Shown in pieces: positions 1-11,180 of a stretch of 64,000 nt of DNA. How positions within the stretch are numbered: position 1 is the first letter of the stretch; the number at the start of each line of letters is the position of its first letter. The notes under the pieces are model-generated. The model was not told the origin of the DNA. It saw only the letters and a program-made list of their open reading frames with translations, and did not search any database. The DNA is from Chondrus crispus (Eukaryota; Rhodophyta; Florideophyceae; Gigartinales; Gigartinaceae): assembly GCF_000350225.1 (NCBI RefSeq), contig NW_005178735.1:145614-209613 (forward strand). Reading direction: 5' to 3'. The position numbers and the translations under genes are program-made.

Positions 1-970
1 TTGCGGCCCACAGTAGCTCAAGTCCCTGATGGGGGGGGCAGAAGGAAGATGCGCGCCCCGGGACGAATGGTGGTAGAGTCTTGTACAGGCAGCTGCTCGG
101 CGAGTTCGGGGCGGTGATTAGGAAGCCGGGCCCGATGGGTCGTAAAGCCAATGCTCGCGGAGCGCCTGTTACACCTTATACCCTTGATAAGGTCTTCGAC
201 GGGGGCGTCGCAACGCAGCCCGACGGGAATTAGCAAACACGTAGCAGCTCTACACCTCCGTACTGCCAGATGGCAAAGTACCGACACCGGAACGGTCGCA
301 ACCTGTATCCGATGGAACCAACACTGTCCTGTATACACAACAGGACCTTCGAGAAAGACGTCGTCGCAACAGCCTCCGTCGGTGGACGTAAACAGATAGC
401 AGCGCTACACCCACGTGTCGCCCGATGGCCAAGACACCTACACCGGTCCGGTCGCAACCAAAGCCGATGGGACCAACAACAAACAAAAGAACCAACACAA
501 GAGCCCGATGACTCCAGTCGTCACAATGCGGATCGCAATCAGGCACTGTGGAACCAACACAAGATAAGGGAATAGAAATAGAGATAGAAATAGAAAAGGA
601 TAGGTGAAATAAAGGAAAAGGAAAGGGAACCCCCCAGCGCAAAGGATAACGTAATCTGTGGTAGAAGGGAGCGTCTTGGGAAAGACGGACTTCGACCAAG
701 GCGATATTCAGCTCTGGTAACTCGGGATACCTTTACTGACTTGGTGGTCAGAGGGCTAAGGTATATATCGCCCCGCCGGAGCCACTACAGTAGCTCTCGG
801 CGCTAGATCCTAGATCTAATCTAATGTCAGCAAAATTAATGCCAACTAATTAACTAAATAAAATAAAATAATTAAAAATTGAAACTGTGCAATTATTCAC
901 ACGTGTGTCCCCCAACCCGGACTACTTTTCATATCCAAATATTTTCCTTTCGTTCCACCCCCTGTAGAGC
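1..970. other. Non-coding or rearranged DNA upstream of the chromodomain
   Basis: No recognisable protein is encoded here. The stretch holds an imperfect two-copy tandem repeat (176-486), a GAAATA-like microsatellite (about 570-600) and an AT-rich tract (about 815-900). The chromodomain downstream should be preceded by integrase, which is absent, so a junction with foreign sequence lies before about 970. Confidence 0.5.
176..486. repeat. Imperfect tandem duplication, unit about 155 bp
   Basis: Two diverged units, about 176-330 and 331-486, share the order CGTCGCAAC, then GTAGCAG/ATAGCAG, then CTACAC, then GGTCGCAACC, then CGATGG and ACCAACA. A weaker partial copy may follow to about 560. There is no coding explanation. 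Confidence 0.55.
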
Positions 971-976
971 CCATTA

Positions 977-1213
977 TTGCACTACAACAAGGTCACCGAG
1001 GGTACTCAGTATGCCTTCGAACGACTACTCCGGCATCGAACCATGGAGGACGGAACTACGGAGTTCCTCATCAAGTGGGCGGACTACGACCAACCCACTT
1101 GGACAGCGCGTACACTCGTCCCCGAGGAGTTAGTGTCGCGCTACGCGAAAAGACTCAGGACGCGCACAGGTAGAGACCTCCTTTCCGAACTGAACGCGGA
1201 CGTTCAGTCTTGA
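977..1213 (+). pseudogene. Gypsy integrase C-terminal chromodomain (E0)
   Basis: The reading frame encodes a chromodomain. It has an aromatic Y-x-F-E-R-L-L start, an H-R turn, the EFLIKWADY core followed by PTW, and a PEELVSRY helix. Chromodomains at the end of Gypsy integrases direct insertion to marked chromatin. The equivalent in E2 (about 31762-31925) reads EFLVKWTGY, PTW and PEELVSRY, which confirms the identity. The integrase core expected upstream is missing, so this is a fragment. It ends in a TGA that lies inside a conserved purine tract. Confidence 0.8.
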
Positions 1214-3126
1214 CGAGGGGGCCCTCAACTGCTCTGTCACGGATTAACATCGGACAGCACGAGCTAACCGAAAGGAGAACCGCGGAAGTACAGCGGCCCT
1301 TGTCGAAGGGATCCCGCAGAAGACGAAGCCAGACGTCAGGACGTATTGACGAACAAGGCGGACACGAGAGGACGCGATCGTGCCAAAACTAGGGACGACC
1401 AAGCCGTCCGACGACAACCGCCGAAATCAAGAAGGTGCCGGAGAGAAGACAGCACGCATTGTCTCACAAAAATCGGTCGTGAGCGACAAGCAGGAGAACG
1501 AGACGAACGATCCCCTGAGGAACGCAAGAGATACCGGCAAGTACGAGAGGGCGCGAAGATGTCAAGACGTATGGACAGACCAAGGCCAATTACGCGACAC
1601 CTAAACGCTAGGCAGTATGTAGTGCCTCGAGAGGGACGTTCCCCTCTAGAACGGATGGGACGAGGTAAGGCGATATCCTTCGGAAGATCACAGGATAGCT
1701 CGATGAGTTGCGCCTACGCTATTTTTGGGAGGGATTCCTCGATATCCCACCCCCACGCTACAGGGCAGACGGGAAAGAGATAAGAGAAAGCGACACGCGG
1801 TGGCAGGGACTCGAAACCCGTCACCGCGGGGAGCATGCGTCGAAGAACTCGTGTGTGCGCGCCAGTCCGTACCGCTACGCGAATGCAGGAGGAGGAGAGG
1901 AGAGGCAGACGAACCGTGGCCACCCCAGTCCGACAGTAATACGTCCGATGGGTTCTGGCCTTCGGCGCCGACTCCGCCGTCGTTTCTGCAGCGGCACCCC
2001 AAAATTAATTGGGAAATTACCCCAAAAATAAGGGAAGTTCCCCCCGAGGGACACTGTATGCCAAACCCAACACGCCGCAGGCCCAGCGAGCGACAAACCG
2101 CCGCCATACGCAGATATTGGAGAGAAACGTCCAGTACGGGGGAGCGCACGTGAGCACGTGAGCGTACGCGTGTGGGGCAAGGCGTCGCCGCGTTCAAAGA
2201 AATAGAAAAAAATGGGGCGGAAATCGCTGCCCGGGCGGCACGTGTGCGCGTTTGCTGTCAAGATCGCTCACAATGGGCAGCCCAACAGCGCTGCATAAGG
2301 TAATCCTCGTACCCCTGCGGGAGTAAGTAAACGCGCCCTTCGGCCTGCAGAACCACCTACCCTCCCCTCCCGAACGGACTAGGCCGTTGGTAGCGCGGGT
2401 GCAAACCCAACACAAGCGCACCAATGTCAACGACAGCAGGGACACGACGCGCACGCACGCCCTCCCCATGCGACTGAATTAAACGTCTTTCTTCCTGCGC
2501 GCGCGCACGCCCGTTCCCAAGACGGCTCAAGAGAGGCACCTCAAGAGAATATGCGGAGAAAGCGAAGTATTCTCGTCGCGGAATAAACAAGGGCAAGCGC
2601 GTAACACAGTCCAAGGGGAGTTGCTCAGGGGAAGAAAGGGGGCGACGTTACCGGATCTATCGATGGAAGCAGTGTGCTTTCGGGCGGGTAAGGTGCAGAT
2701 GTATATGAATTGGAAATGGCATGCGCCCGAGCGCAGGGCATTATCACGACGCTGACGCTCGAAGCCGTTGCCTGAAATCGATGTTGTGCCAAGAGCCAAC
2801 TTCGCCGTAAATATCAAACTACTTTGGGAGCGCGTCGGAGAAGAAAGAGGAATCAGGACAGCGCCGGTAATGACCACCTCACGTCGGAGAGAGAGGGCAT
2901 CTCGCGACTAATCGGCAGAAAACGGGACGCGGTAAATGAGCCCTATCGCCGGACGAACCCCCGCGAGACTCGTCGGCGAACGAAGGCGCGTTGCAGCGAC
3001 GACGCAAGCCCGCGCTAAAGCCGACGGTAAGGACGTCGTCGAGCAAAGGCGCGTGGCAGCGACGACGCAAGCCCGCGCTAAAGAAGGGGCCTCGACACAG
3101 ACGGGAGTGAAAGAGAAGGAGGTGCC
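1214..3126. other. Spacer between chromodomain and antisense ORF of E0
   Basis: About 1.9 kb with only short Arg-rich open frames that I do not recognise. In E2 the same interval is only about 0.3 kb (31926-32241), so E0 carries extra DNA here. It begins with a purine-rich tract (1211-1223) and ends with a short direct repeat (2983-3083). I see no RNA gene or promoter in it. Confidence 0.5.
2983..3083. repeat. 38-bp direct repeat, two copies 63 bp apart
   Basis: Copies at 2983-3020 and 3046-3083 are identical except for one base (GCGTTGCAG versus GCGTGGCAG) and share the tail CGACGACGCAAGCCCGCGC. This looks like a local duplication inside the E0 spacer. Confidence 0.8.
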
Positions 3127-5710
3127 CTAGTGGCTTTTTCTGTGTACGAGTCGCACCTCTCCGACACCGGACCACGACGGACCTATGGGCTCCACGGCTC
3201 GTGCCGTTGGTGGGCGCCGCAGAGCTGGGATTAGAGGCGCTCGGGGGCAATACCCAGGGTACCGAGGGGTCTCCGAACCTCGCTCCCTGAACGAAGGCAC
3301 GACACCCGGACGAGGCTGTGTGTATTGAGGCACGTGGCCCGTGTAGGAAAGGCGACCCCCTCCGGCAGAGGGTTCGTACCCGAAGCCCTCGTAGGGGTCT
3401 CGCCTCCCTGTGGTCGGCTGCGCGTTGAATGAAGGAGCCGCGAGTGCGGACGCCCCACGAAGGTCATCCCGCTCTCCCCGGTAACGATCACGCTCGCTCG
3501 CCGTCCGTTCGAGGAGGCTTCCCTGCTCACGGAGGGACCCGCGTATCGCCGTTAGCTCAGCCAGAATGCGGCCCAACTCCGACGAGCTGGACGCCCGATC
3601 TGCCTCGATCCGACGCGCTTCCTCGCTTTGAGCTAAATACCAGCTTGCGAGCGTGCTAAGTAGGCGCTCCAGTAGCCACGGATGATCGCCCGCGTCCCCG
3701 AGGGCGCGGATCATATGGGAATGGCCCGAAGGTCGCTCCGCTCCAGCGTCATGCGGCGTACAGAAGTGCCCTCCGGTGGAGAGTGGGTCGGGGTCGCGTT
3801 AAGAGGAGGCACAGGGGGAACGGGAGGACTGGCCAGCGAGCCCTGGCCGCCCACGGAGGCCGAGGCCTCACGGGCCGGGCTCGCCCCAGCGAGCGCATAA
3901 GATGCAGGCTCGCTGTCTAAGTCACAATAGCGTTTCTTTTGCGACAAGCGCGAGGCGGAGCCGACTCCGCCCCCGCCCCCGGAGCGCCGAGTAGAAGGCG
4001 CCACTACCGACGGTCGTGCTACGAAGGAGTCGGAACCGTGATCGTACACCAAGAAGGAGGACTGTATGCCGGTCGTGAAGTCCGTCCAGTGACGAATGTG
4101 ACGATCTCCGACGTCACCTGCCCGATGCATCAGCTCGAGAGCGAAGGCATAAGTCCAGGGCACATGGAGGGAACTCCGCTCGAGCGGATGGAGCGGTAGG
4201 TTGGGGAGATCCCAAGCTATTCTCCCCGAGTGGGCTAATACGCCTGTGGGTTGTACGAACACCCTTCCATGGATTGAGACTTCGTTCATGAAGGCATTAC
4301 CGACGGCCCATGCCCATTCCTTTTCGAAGTTGTACATCAGATCGAGATGCGATGGATGCCTAGGGTCAGTACAAGCAGCTCCGAAGTGCCTTAAGGCGTA
4401 AGGAAGTAGGGGGTGCACTCCCAACGAAGGGAGGGCATCCCCCACTGCGTCGGGGAGGGGCGGAAAGTCGCGTGGCGATAGGCCATCGGCAAAAACAGCC
4501 GACTGGAAGACACGTCCGTCTCTCTCCCCCGAATGCCGATAAGCTGCCCAATCGTGGGGTGCAATGGCGACGTGGTGTAGCCTCATGAGTGAGCAGGCCG
4601 ATTTCTGCAGGGCCACACGCGCCTTCGAATAGGCAAAGGGGCGGGGGCTCACATACAGCCCCGCGGCAGAAGGCAGGACGAACTCCCGAGGGCTCGTTGG
4701 CTAGTGGTGAGGGAGATAGTCCGCCATTCGGTCGACATATTCGACTTCGGGCAAGCAGTAAGCAAAAGTGCGATCACCGACAATCGCCGGAGGGATCTGG
4801 TAGGCGGCGGCGCCGCCCTCCGCAAGGAGACGGCCCAACAGAAGAGTGGCTTCCTCTCCCCGCCCCGCGTCGTATACCTTCCGTACGCGTAATAAGTCCG
4901 GACGGAGGGACCTACGCGTCAGCTGCTCAGCAACGGTGACCCCTGAGCGGGCATGACGACACCAGGAAAGCGGAGGCGATCGAGAGGGAGCGGGGTCGAG
5001 CGTTCGAGTGGGACCCCGAACCACTCGGAGACCCCGGCCCCTCCGTCCATGCCAGACCGTACTGTGCGAAGGGGCGGGGGCAGCTGCACTCCCGCCGATA
5101 CCGAAGGCAGTAAGCGGGCTTGCCGCGGCGCCGAGCTGTCGAGGGGAGGAGATCCAGGGGTCATGCGACCGCCCGATGTCGGGACGAGCTCGACAGAAGA
5201 CGACGACGCGCGTGAATCACGAACCCTCTGAAAGGGCTGAGGGGTAGACCACGGACGCGCGACCGCGCCGGAACGAACCGGGACGTCCCCCTCGGGGGGG
5301 ACGAAGCCGGCGACGGTCGGCAAGGGAGGACCGAGCGCCCCCGACGGAGTCACAGAGGGCGAGGAATGAGGAGCCACCGACCATCTCGGGGCGGAGGGGA
5401 CAGCGAGGGGAGTGGAGGACGGACTCTCGAGAGAGGACGACATACTCGCGTCAATCTCGAGATTCCCTGACGACAGTGGAACGACCACAGTAGCAGGGGG
5501 CGTGAAGCAAGAGCTCGGCGGCAAGGATCGGAAACCCCCAACCCGCGGGAAGACGAGGGGTGGACAACGGAGCAGGACGTGCGAGGGAAGCGCGACCACG
5601 CAAACACCGGGGAACGGGAAGACACGTGACGAACGGGGTGGGACGAATGGAACCTTGGTCAAGTCAAGATCAACGTGAGACGCGTCTGACATGGCTCTCC
5701 GTACAAGCAC
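3127..5710 (-). pseudogene. Broken antisense ORF of E0, homologous to the intact E2 antisense ORF
   Basis: Four minus-strand open segments (5710-4919, 5024-4701, 4652-3711, 3714-3127) line up in order with the 745-residue product of 34479-32242. Shared landmarks are a Ser/Pro-rich N-terminal third, a VEYVD motif, a block with the LRYFG/LRHFG and DxRHPxxL patterns, a W-x-DFxTGxxSS motif, and a C-terminal coiled coil starting at ARWYL/ASWYL and ending near ERDRYR. At least three frame changes separate the segments, so the copy is dead. No known domain is recognised. It lies head-to-tail against the sense pol, reading away from the 3' LTR, with its start 37 bp from that LTR. Confidence 0.7.
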
Positions 5711-5720
5711 CCGTGAACAC

Positions 5721-5746
5721 GGACGTTCACGCTTGAGGGAGGGGCG
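5721..5746 (+). promoter_or_regulatory. Polypurine tract of E0 (plus-strand primer site)
   Basis: GGACGTTCACGCTTGAGGGA followed by GGGG lies directly before the 3' LTR. The purine run GAGGGAGGGG is the expected plus-strand primer. A close copy lies at 1198-1221, just after the chromodomain. Confidence 0.65.
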
Positions 5747-6447
5747 CGTAGTATAACCCCCCCTGGGGCTTTTTAGTTAGATTAGATCAACAACGGGATC
5801 CCATACTGTAGAGCTCGACGCTCTACAGTACAACCGCCCGTGTCCATGTGTATACCACAGGGACAAGGGACACGCGCATACACGTGTACACGTGTACCAC
5901 GCACGAACGAAGCTCGCACGCACCACGGGTACTACGTGTACTGTCAGCCTCGACATAGCTGACAGTATTACAGTGCAGGCCGACCTGCAGTTCAGTAGCC
6001 TACTACAGTACCTCGGTACTGTAGTGTTATGATAGATTGTTTTGTATATTAAATATGGAGCGGACCGACGGCGGCAGGAGGAGGACAAGCACGGACTTGT
6101 CCTCAACCGACCGCCAAGGTCAGTCCACCCAGCTTATTCTAACCACGCGCCTTCGCCTTCGCGCGCGTTAAGAGGAAGGGAGCCGGTAGGGGACACACGC
6201 GTGCGCGAGCGAGCCTAGATCCGCCTCCGCCCGTCAGCGCTGGTACGTTACCCAGCGCTGCTCCGGGGCGTCGAGGCGTAGATCGGCCCGGGCGTACGCT
6301 CGTCCCCGACCTTCCCGCTCTACCACACCGCTACCAGGGCCCGCTTCCCTGCCTCGTTAGCTGGTGCTTCACCCGTCTTCCCGTTCGAACGGGGTCTACG
6401 TCGGACTGCGCATACACCCTCAGTCGTCTGGGGGTGTTTGTGCTACA
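5747..6447 (+). repeat. 3' LTR of E0 (701 bp)
   Basis: This is homologous end to end with 10499-11179. It starts CGTAGTATAA where the partner has TGTAGTATAA, so the first base has mutated, and it ends TGCTACA. U3 carries three stem-loops (5804-5830, 5939-5967, 6002-6025). A TATA-like TATATTAAATAT lies at 6045-6056. Downstream, in the transcribed leader region, is a 9-bp stem (6235-6260) that covaries with its partner LTR. A further hairpin (ACACCC with GGGTGT) lies near the 3' end. No primer-binding site follows. Confidence 0.85.
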
Positions 6448-6461
6448 ATGCTTTTTGAACA

Positions 6462-7796
6462 ATGGCGGACTCGTCGAAAAAGAACCACTTTTTGAGTGTT
6501 GAAAATCTCCTCGCTGAGTTCGAGGGAGTGCACTGCCGCGGTGGCAAGGTTCACGGCTTCGCCGCTAACCCATTAAGCAGCATTTGCAGCCGTCTTTGAC
6601 TCTTTGGGGTATCAGATTAAGCCTCCAAAGGGCTTTGGTTTCGTGAAAAGGAACATTCACTTCGCGGCAGCTTGCCAACAAAGCGCAAAGAGAAGACTGT
6701 CTAATGAAGTGAAAACACCTTGGTCCTGCTCTTCCAAATTCCGACGGAATGGTAAGGATATCGCCGTCGGCGCCCTCAGATTGTGATAGATTGGAACTGA
6801 AATACGAGGAACGTTACTTTGAGGTCCCTGCTGCGTGTATTTCGGATTCTCGCCGTGAAAATATAACACAGGTTCTGCCGTATTCGGAGGGGTTTCATGA
6901 AGTTCCTATACCCTTGGTCGCGGTGCCACTTGACCAAGCGTTCGCAACGAGCGGAAACGGCGTTGTATCCCAGAGGACGGCAAATCACCTGGGGTTCAAT
7001 GGACATGCATTTAGGAGCGCGAATGGGTATCAAGAGCTGCGAAACAGCTCCCCTGACATTGTTCAGCGAGCGTGGCCGGCGGGATTGAGACAACCGTATA
7101 GCATTTTAGAATCTAGAGAGCCTGTTTATAGGATGGAAAGCCTGAAGTGCGCCCCCGAGAATTGGATCCAGCGCCGACCAGTCAACCACTTTGGGAACGA
7201 CCGAGAGCGGAAAGCACGTTACCCGCCGCGAAACCTATTTAACGCAAAATTTGGTCTTGGTCCCAGGTCGGAGGAAGCCTGGTCGCCGACAAGCACATAT
7301 GAAGAGCCCTCCTTTCCCACTCATTGAAGGCACCGCGGCTTTGAATGCAATGAACAGTCTTGCGCTGAAAAGGGCGGACATCATGGAACCGGTCAACCTG
7401 CTCAACGCGCTACGAGAAGTGTATGAGTCCATGGGCGACAGGGACGGGGTTGCTGACTCATGGCTGCAACGAAGAGCGACAATGCCAGAGAGGGAGGTTT
7501 TAGAGGCCTACAGGAGCGAATTGTATACCTTCAACCTGCGCTGGAGGAGGGAACCGTCCGCACCGAAGACGGTGCGTCAAGTAATCAAACAGGATGAGGA
7601 AGTTGGGAGGCGGGTCACCGAAGTACTACAGAAGCGTAGCCAGATTCCGTTCAACAAGACATTGAGGACTGGGGTCTTTTCGCAGCTTTTCGAAGAGGAC
7701 TCGAACAAGCTAGGCGGATTAGATCGCTACCTTCATTTAGTAGAGGAGGACCACGAGAGGTACGCGAGCGAGTTTCAGGCTTCAAGGAGATCATGA
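6462..7796 (+). pseudogene. Unrecognised broken coding region
   Basis: Several plus-strand open segments follow one another: 6462-6599 (45 codons, starting MADSSKKNHF), 6604-6786, 6749-7327 and 7191-7796. They overlap or abut in different frames, which is the pattern of one old gene broken by frameshifts. The last segment is charged and helical with an EVLEAYRSELYTFNLRW stretch. It could be a Copia-type gag, but no zinc knuckle or other diagnostic motif is seen, so no function is assigned. It starts immediately after the E0 LTR. Confidence 0.35.
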
Positions 7797-7879
7797 ATAG
7801 CTTCGATCGCGACAACGGCCTACTACCCCGGATACCGTCTGAAAATGTAAACCAATGATACTAGTTCGTTTGTTACTGT

Positions 7880-9294
7880 TTAATAGCATAAGCACCGTAG
7901 TCTGTTCTGCCCCGATGCTCCTTGTGCCACCAAATGAAGAAAGTTCAACTGAAAACAGAACTCAACCTCATGCAAAACGTCCCGTTCGACCCCTTCGCTG
8001 CCATAGTTGATGAGACTGTCGGATAAACGGTCCGATTGGGTGGTCCTAGAGTGGACCCGCAGCGAGTGACGGGGCTTGTGTCTTTGACTCAGGCTGAAAG
8101 CTCGCGCGGAGCTTGCGCTGCTCTCGAAAGCGTGGGTCGGGCGAGGCGGAACAGCAGATCTCACGCAGGTGAGGTCTCCAAGTTGTTGCAGTGTGCCGAC
8201 AAGTTGATGTTTATTCCGTCCTACCCTTTTTCTTTCACGCTGTAGCTCGAAGTTCGCTCTTAAGATATTTCCTGCCGTTCTCGCTTGCTCAATTGACTGT
8301 CGGTTGTCAATTGAGCAAGACAGACAGCTCTAAATCCTCGACCTTTCATCATCCCATTTTTCTCTACTGTAGCCCTCATCATTGAACGCAGGTGAATTGC
8401 AAATTAGATCAATGCACACACAATCTCGACATCGGATGGGGCATCATAAAGGTCTACGTCAATACAGCTGGACAGAGACTGCCATATTTACTCCACGAGT
8501 CGGTGTACCCTCCCTCGCTACCTATCTTGTATACTCGACGGCTCTCAGAAGATTCGGCTTGAAGTCTTCTCTCTGATGTCGCGTGAAGTCCGCAAATATT
8601 TTTGCAGCACGCGCATCACCGGCATCAGCAGCTCGTTGAAACAATTCCACTGCTCGTGAAGGGTTCTGTTCTACACCTTCATCCTCCAGCGCAAAAGCAA
8701 GCCAGGTCAGCAAGCAAGCGAGGTTCCCAACTGAGTCTGGTTGACTCAGTTCAATCTCTCTTTCATATAGCTCTAATGCTCGTGCCCGATTAAGGTCGAT
8801 GCCCTAAACCCCGTCCGTGAGTAGACAAGCATAAAGATTCGTAGCTACTACATCATCCCCTTCATCGATAGCACGCTCAAAAGCTTGACAAATCTTGCAG
8901 GACACCTTTGGCTCCAGTCCTCAAAAATAAACCCGGGCTCATTCATAACATTCGCATTTCCCGCTTCAGCAGCCTTTTCGAACAATGGCACAGCTTTTGG
9001 GATGTCCTTCTCTAAACCTTCGGTTCCGTTGTAAAGGAAGTAAGCAAAAGACGTGATTGCATTCACGTTCCCTTCGCCAACAGCGTAATCGTATATCTCC
9101 ACTGCCTGTACAGTATCGCCCTCTCTGCCCTCTATAGCCACTACACGCGCGAATAAAACTTGTCGAACAGCAGGGCAGCCCGCTGGGGGTTGCGCTTCGA
9201 GAGACGGTGTGGTTCGAGTTGAATACCAACGAGCGTCGCGGGACATCGAGCGGGAATATCTTTGCGCTTGGAAATGGTGTCGGCGATAGCGCAA
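7880..9294 (-). pseudogene. Sel1-repeat (TPR-like) protein pseudogene
   Basis: Minus-strand segments (9294-8848, 8713-8522, and part of 8164-7880) encode Sel1-like repeats, recognisable by the pattern A-x-x-x-L-F-x-x-A-A-x-x-G-(D/N)-A-x-A. Examples are KAVPLFEKAAEAGNANV, RAVELFQRAADAGDARAAKI and the YNGTEGLEKD / YGSEGVERD turns. Sel1 repeats are protein-protein adaptors, often in ER-associated degradation or signalling. Frames change between segments and no single ORF remains, so this is a decayed gene or gene copy. An inverted repeat (8284-8319) falls within it. Confidence 0.6.
8284..8319. repeat. Perfect 14-bp inverted repeat with 8-nt loop
   Basis: CTTGCTCAATTGAC (8284-8297) is matched exactly by its reverse complement at 8306-8319 around the loop TGTCGGTT. 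It lies in the Sel1 pseudogene. No terminator function is evident. Confidence 0.75.
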
Positions 9295-9614
9295 AGAACA
9301 CCCCCGCCCGTCTGCCGGGGCGCTCCCCGCGTCCTTGAAGCGAAATTGTGCTTCGTGGCCCGAGCCTCTGCCTTGTTAATTCCGGCAGACCGGCGAAGCG
9401 AAATAGCTTCGCGCGCATAGCTGCCGCAGTAGTTAGTATATAAGGGCGGCTACGTGTCAGTAAAGGCAGCCCTCGGCAGGAAAAACCAACCTTAGAGGCG
9501 CGTAGCCAACTCAAACCCGCCCCCCTTCCATCACCCCCTTTTTTGCTACACGTCCCGTCTCGGCTCCAAAGCCGGCTAGTTGCTACACTCGCGTTGAAGA
9601 TCAGGTGCCATGGA

Positions 9615-10490
9615 TCAAGCAATTGCCGAGATATCCGCTGATTGTTTCATAGACAAGCCAGACGGCGATGTCGCGCGCGGCAGGCGCAGCACCGATAGCA
9701 CGATGGAGCACACCACGGACACGGACACCAGCAGCAGCTCCAGCGCCGGCGCGGCGCCGTTGTCGTTGTCCCTTTTATTTGGCAACAAGAACAGTTGTCG
9801 GGTCAACTCTTCCTCGCTTTGGAGATAAGCTTGGTTCACGTCATGCGCGAAAATTCGGAATCCTTTCACGGCAGCAATGGAGATAATAAGTTGCGTTGAA
9901 CTTTGACGCAAGGTAGTAATATTGTGCACCATGACTCTTTTCTCCTTATCTCTGTGGCCTTGAGCGACAAAGCGCGCCTTAGCCCTTTGAGTGTCCGGTC
10001 CAACGTTTTTCAGGGTCAACAAAAATCTTCCCCTCAATACGTTAGCTCCCGTTGGCAGTTGTGCCTTGGGGATGACGCGCCAAGTTTTGCGTTTCAGCAG
10101 TCCTTTGACCTCAATATCTTTTGTTATGTTGAACATCTTAGAGTTTGCTCTAAGATCGTCGGCTTCTAGAATTTCTATCAAGTATTCGTGGGCAGTGCAA
10201 CTGGGATGTTTTGGGTTCTCATCAGCAAAGGCGACAAATATGGATTCCCTTTGGGGATGTGGCGCGCCAACAAGATTCACTGTCGAGATTTCGAGCTCAC
10301 TTTCTCTCAAGCCTGAAAGAACGTCTTCCAGTTCACCAATGATGTCTAAATTCGTACTCCGTGCTACTTGTGCATCGTTTTGTGGGTCTGCACTTTCGAT
10401 ACCCAGCTGCGAGGCTCTCTTCGTTGATTCCAAGCTGGGGTCGTTCTGGCGTAGAAGATATAGCTTTACCTTGTCAACAGAGACTTGCAT
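9615..10490 (-). pseudogene. Ty1/Copia pol fragment (RT N-terminal half)
   Basis: The minus-strand frame reads a linker and the first half of a Copia reverse transcriptase: KRKTWRVIPKAQLPTGANVL, then KARFVAQGHRDKEK, then a catalytic-Asp segment FAHDVNQAYLQSE, then LTRQLFLLP. These are standard Copia RT landmarks (fingers and palm, first Asp in DVNQAYL). The frame is lost shortly after, where the sequence becomes low complexity, and the YxDD half, RNase H and integrase are absent. Its upstream side is cut by the E1 5' LTR at 10499, suggesting that E1 landed in this element. It is a different Copia family from 35733-37347. Confidence 0.75.
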
Positions 10491-10498
10491 TGCGGAGC

Positions 10499-11179
10499 TG
10501 TAGTATAATCCCCCCTGGGGCTTTCTAGGTAGATTAGATCAACAACGGGATCCAATACTGTAGAGCCCGAGGCTCTACAGTACTACCGCCCATGGCCACG
10601 TGTACCCCTCCGGTACAGGGCGCACGCGTGCACACGTGCACACGTGTACGCGCGGGACGGAAGCGCGCGCACACGTGTACTGTCAGCCACGACGGCTGAC
10701 AGTGTTACAGTACGGTCCGATCTGTACTACAGTAGTCCACTACAGTACTTCGGTACTGTAGTGTTATAGATTGTTTTGTATATTAAATATGGAGCGGACC
10801 GGCGGCGGTGGAGGAGAACAAGCACGGACTTGTCACACACAGACCGTCAAGGTCGGACTTCCCGCTTATTCTAAGTTAGCGTTCGCTAACCACCTTAGAG
10901 CGGCACCGAGCGCGGGTTGAGGACACGCGCAGTACGCCCACGAGCCGGCTCCGCCTCCGCCCGTCGGTACTGGATCGTTACCCAGTACCGCGCCGGGGCG
11001 TCGAGGCGTCGAACCGCTCGCGCGTACCGGCGTCCTACCCGTTCCCGCTCTACCACGCTACCCGGGCCCGCTGCCCGGTGCCGTTAGCTGGTGTCCCGCT
11101 TTATCCCCGTCTTTCCGATCGACAAGGGTCTCGGTCGAACTGTGCATACACCCCTATCGCTGGGGGTGTTCATGCTAGA
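10499..11179 (+). repeat. 5' LTR of E1 (681 bp)
   Basis: It starts TGTAGTATAATC and ends CATGCTAGA, and is homologous to 5747-6447. Stem-loops lie at 10556-10582, 10679-10703 and 10738-10763, the last with a TTCG loop. A TATA-like TATATTAAATAT lies at 10779-10790. The leader stem is at 10965-10990, and ACACCCC pairs with GGGGTGT near the end. The primer-binding site right behind it marks it as a 5' LTR. Confidence 0.85.
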
Positions 11180-11180
11180 G

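Larger units (their letters stand above)
1..6447 (+). mobile_element. E0: 3' part of a chromodomain Ty3/Gypsy retrotransposon
   Basis: The recognisable parts in order are an integrase-tail chromodomain (977-1213, +), a spacer, a broken antisense ORF (3127-5710, -), a polypurine tract (about 5729-5746) and an LTR (5747-6447). No primer-binding site follows this LTR, so it is a 3' LTR. The family is the same as E1, whose 5' LTR at 10499-11179 is homologous, and the layout matches E2 (24235-35732). Sequence upstream of about 970 does not read as integrase, so the 5' side is rearranged or replaced and the left limit of the element is not certain. Confidence 0.7.

Noticed and set aside
5747..11179. 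The two homologous LTRs as the ends of one element
   Set aside because: The left copy is preceded by a polypurine tract and has no primer-binding site after it; the right copy is followed by one. They are the 3' end of one element and the 5' end of another.
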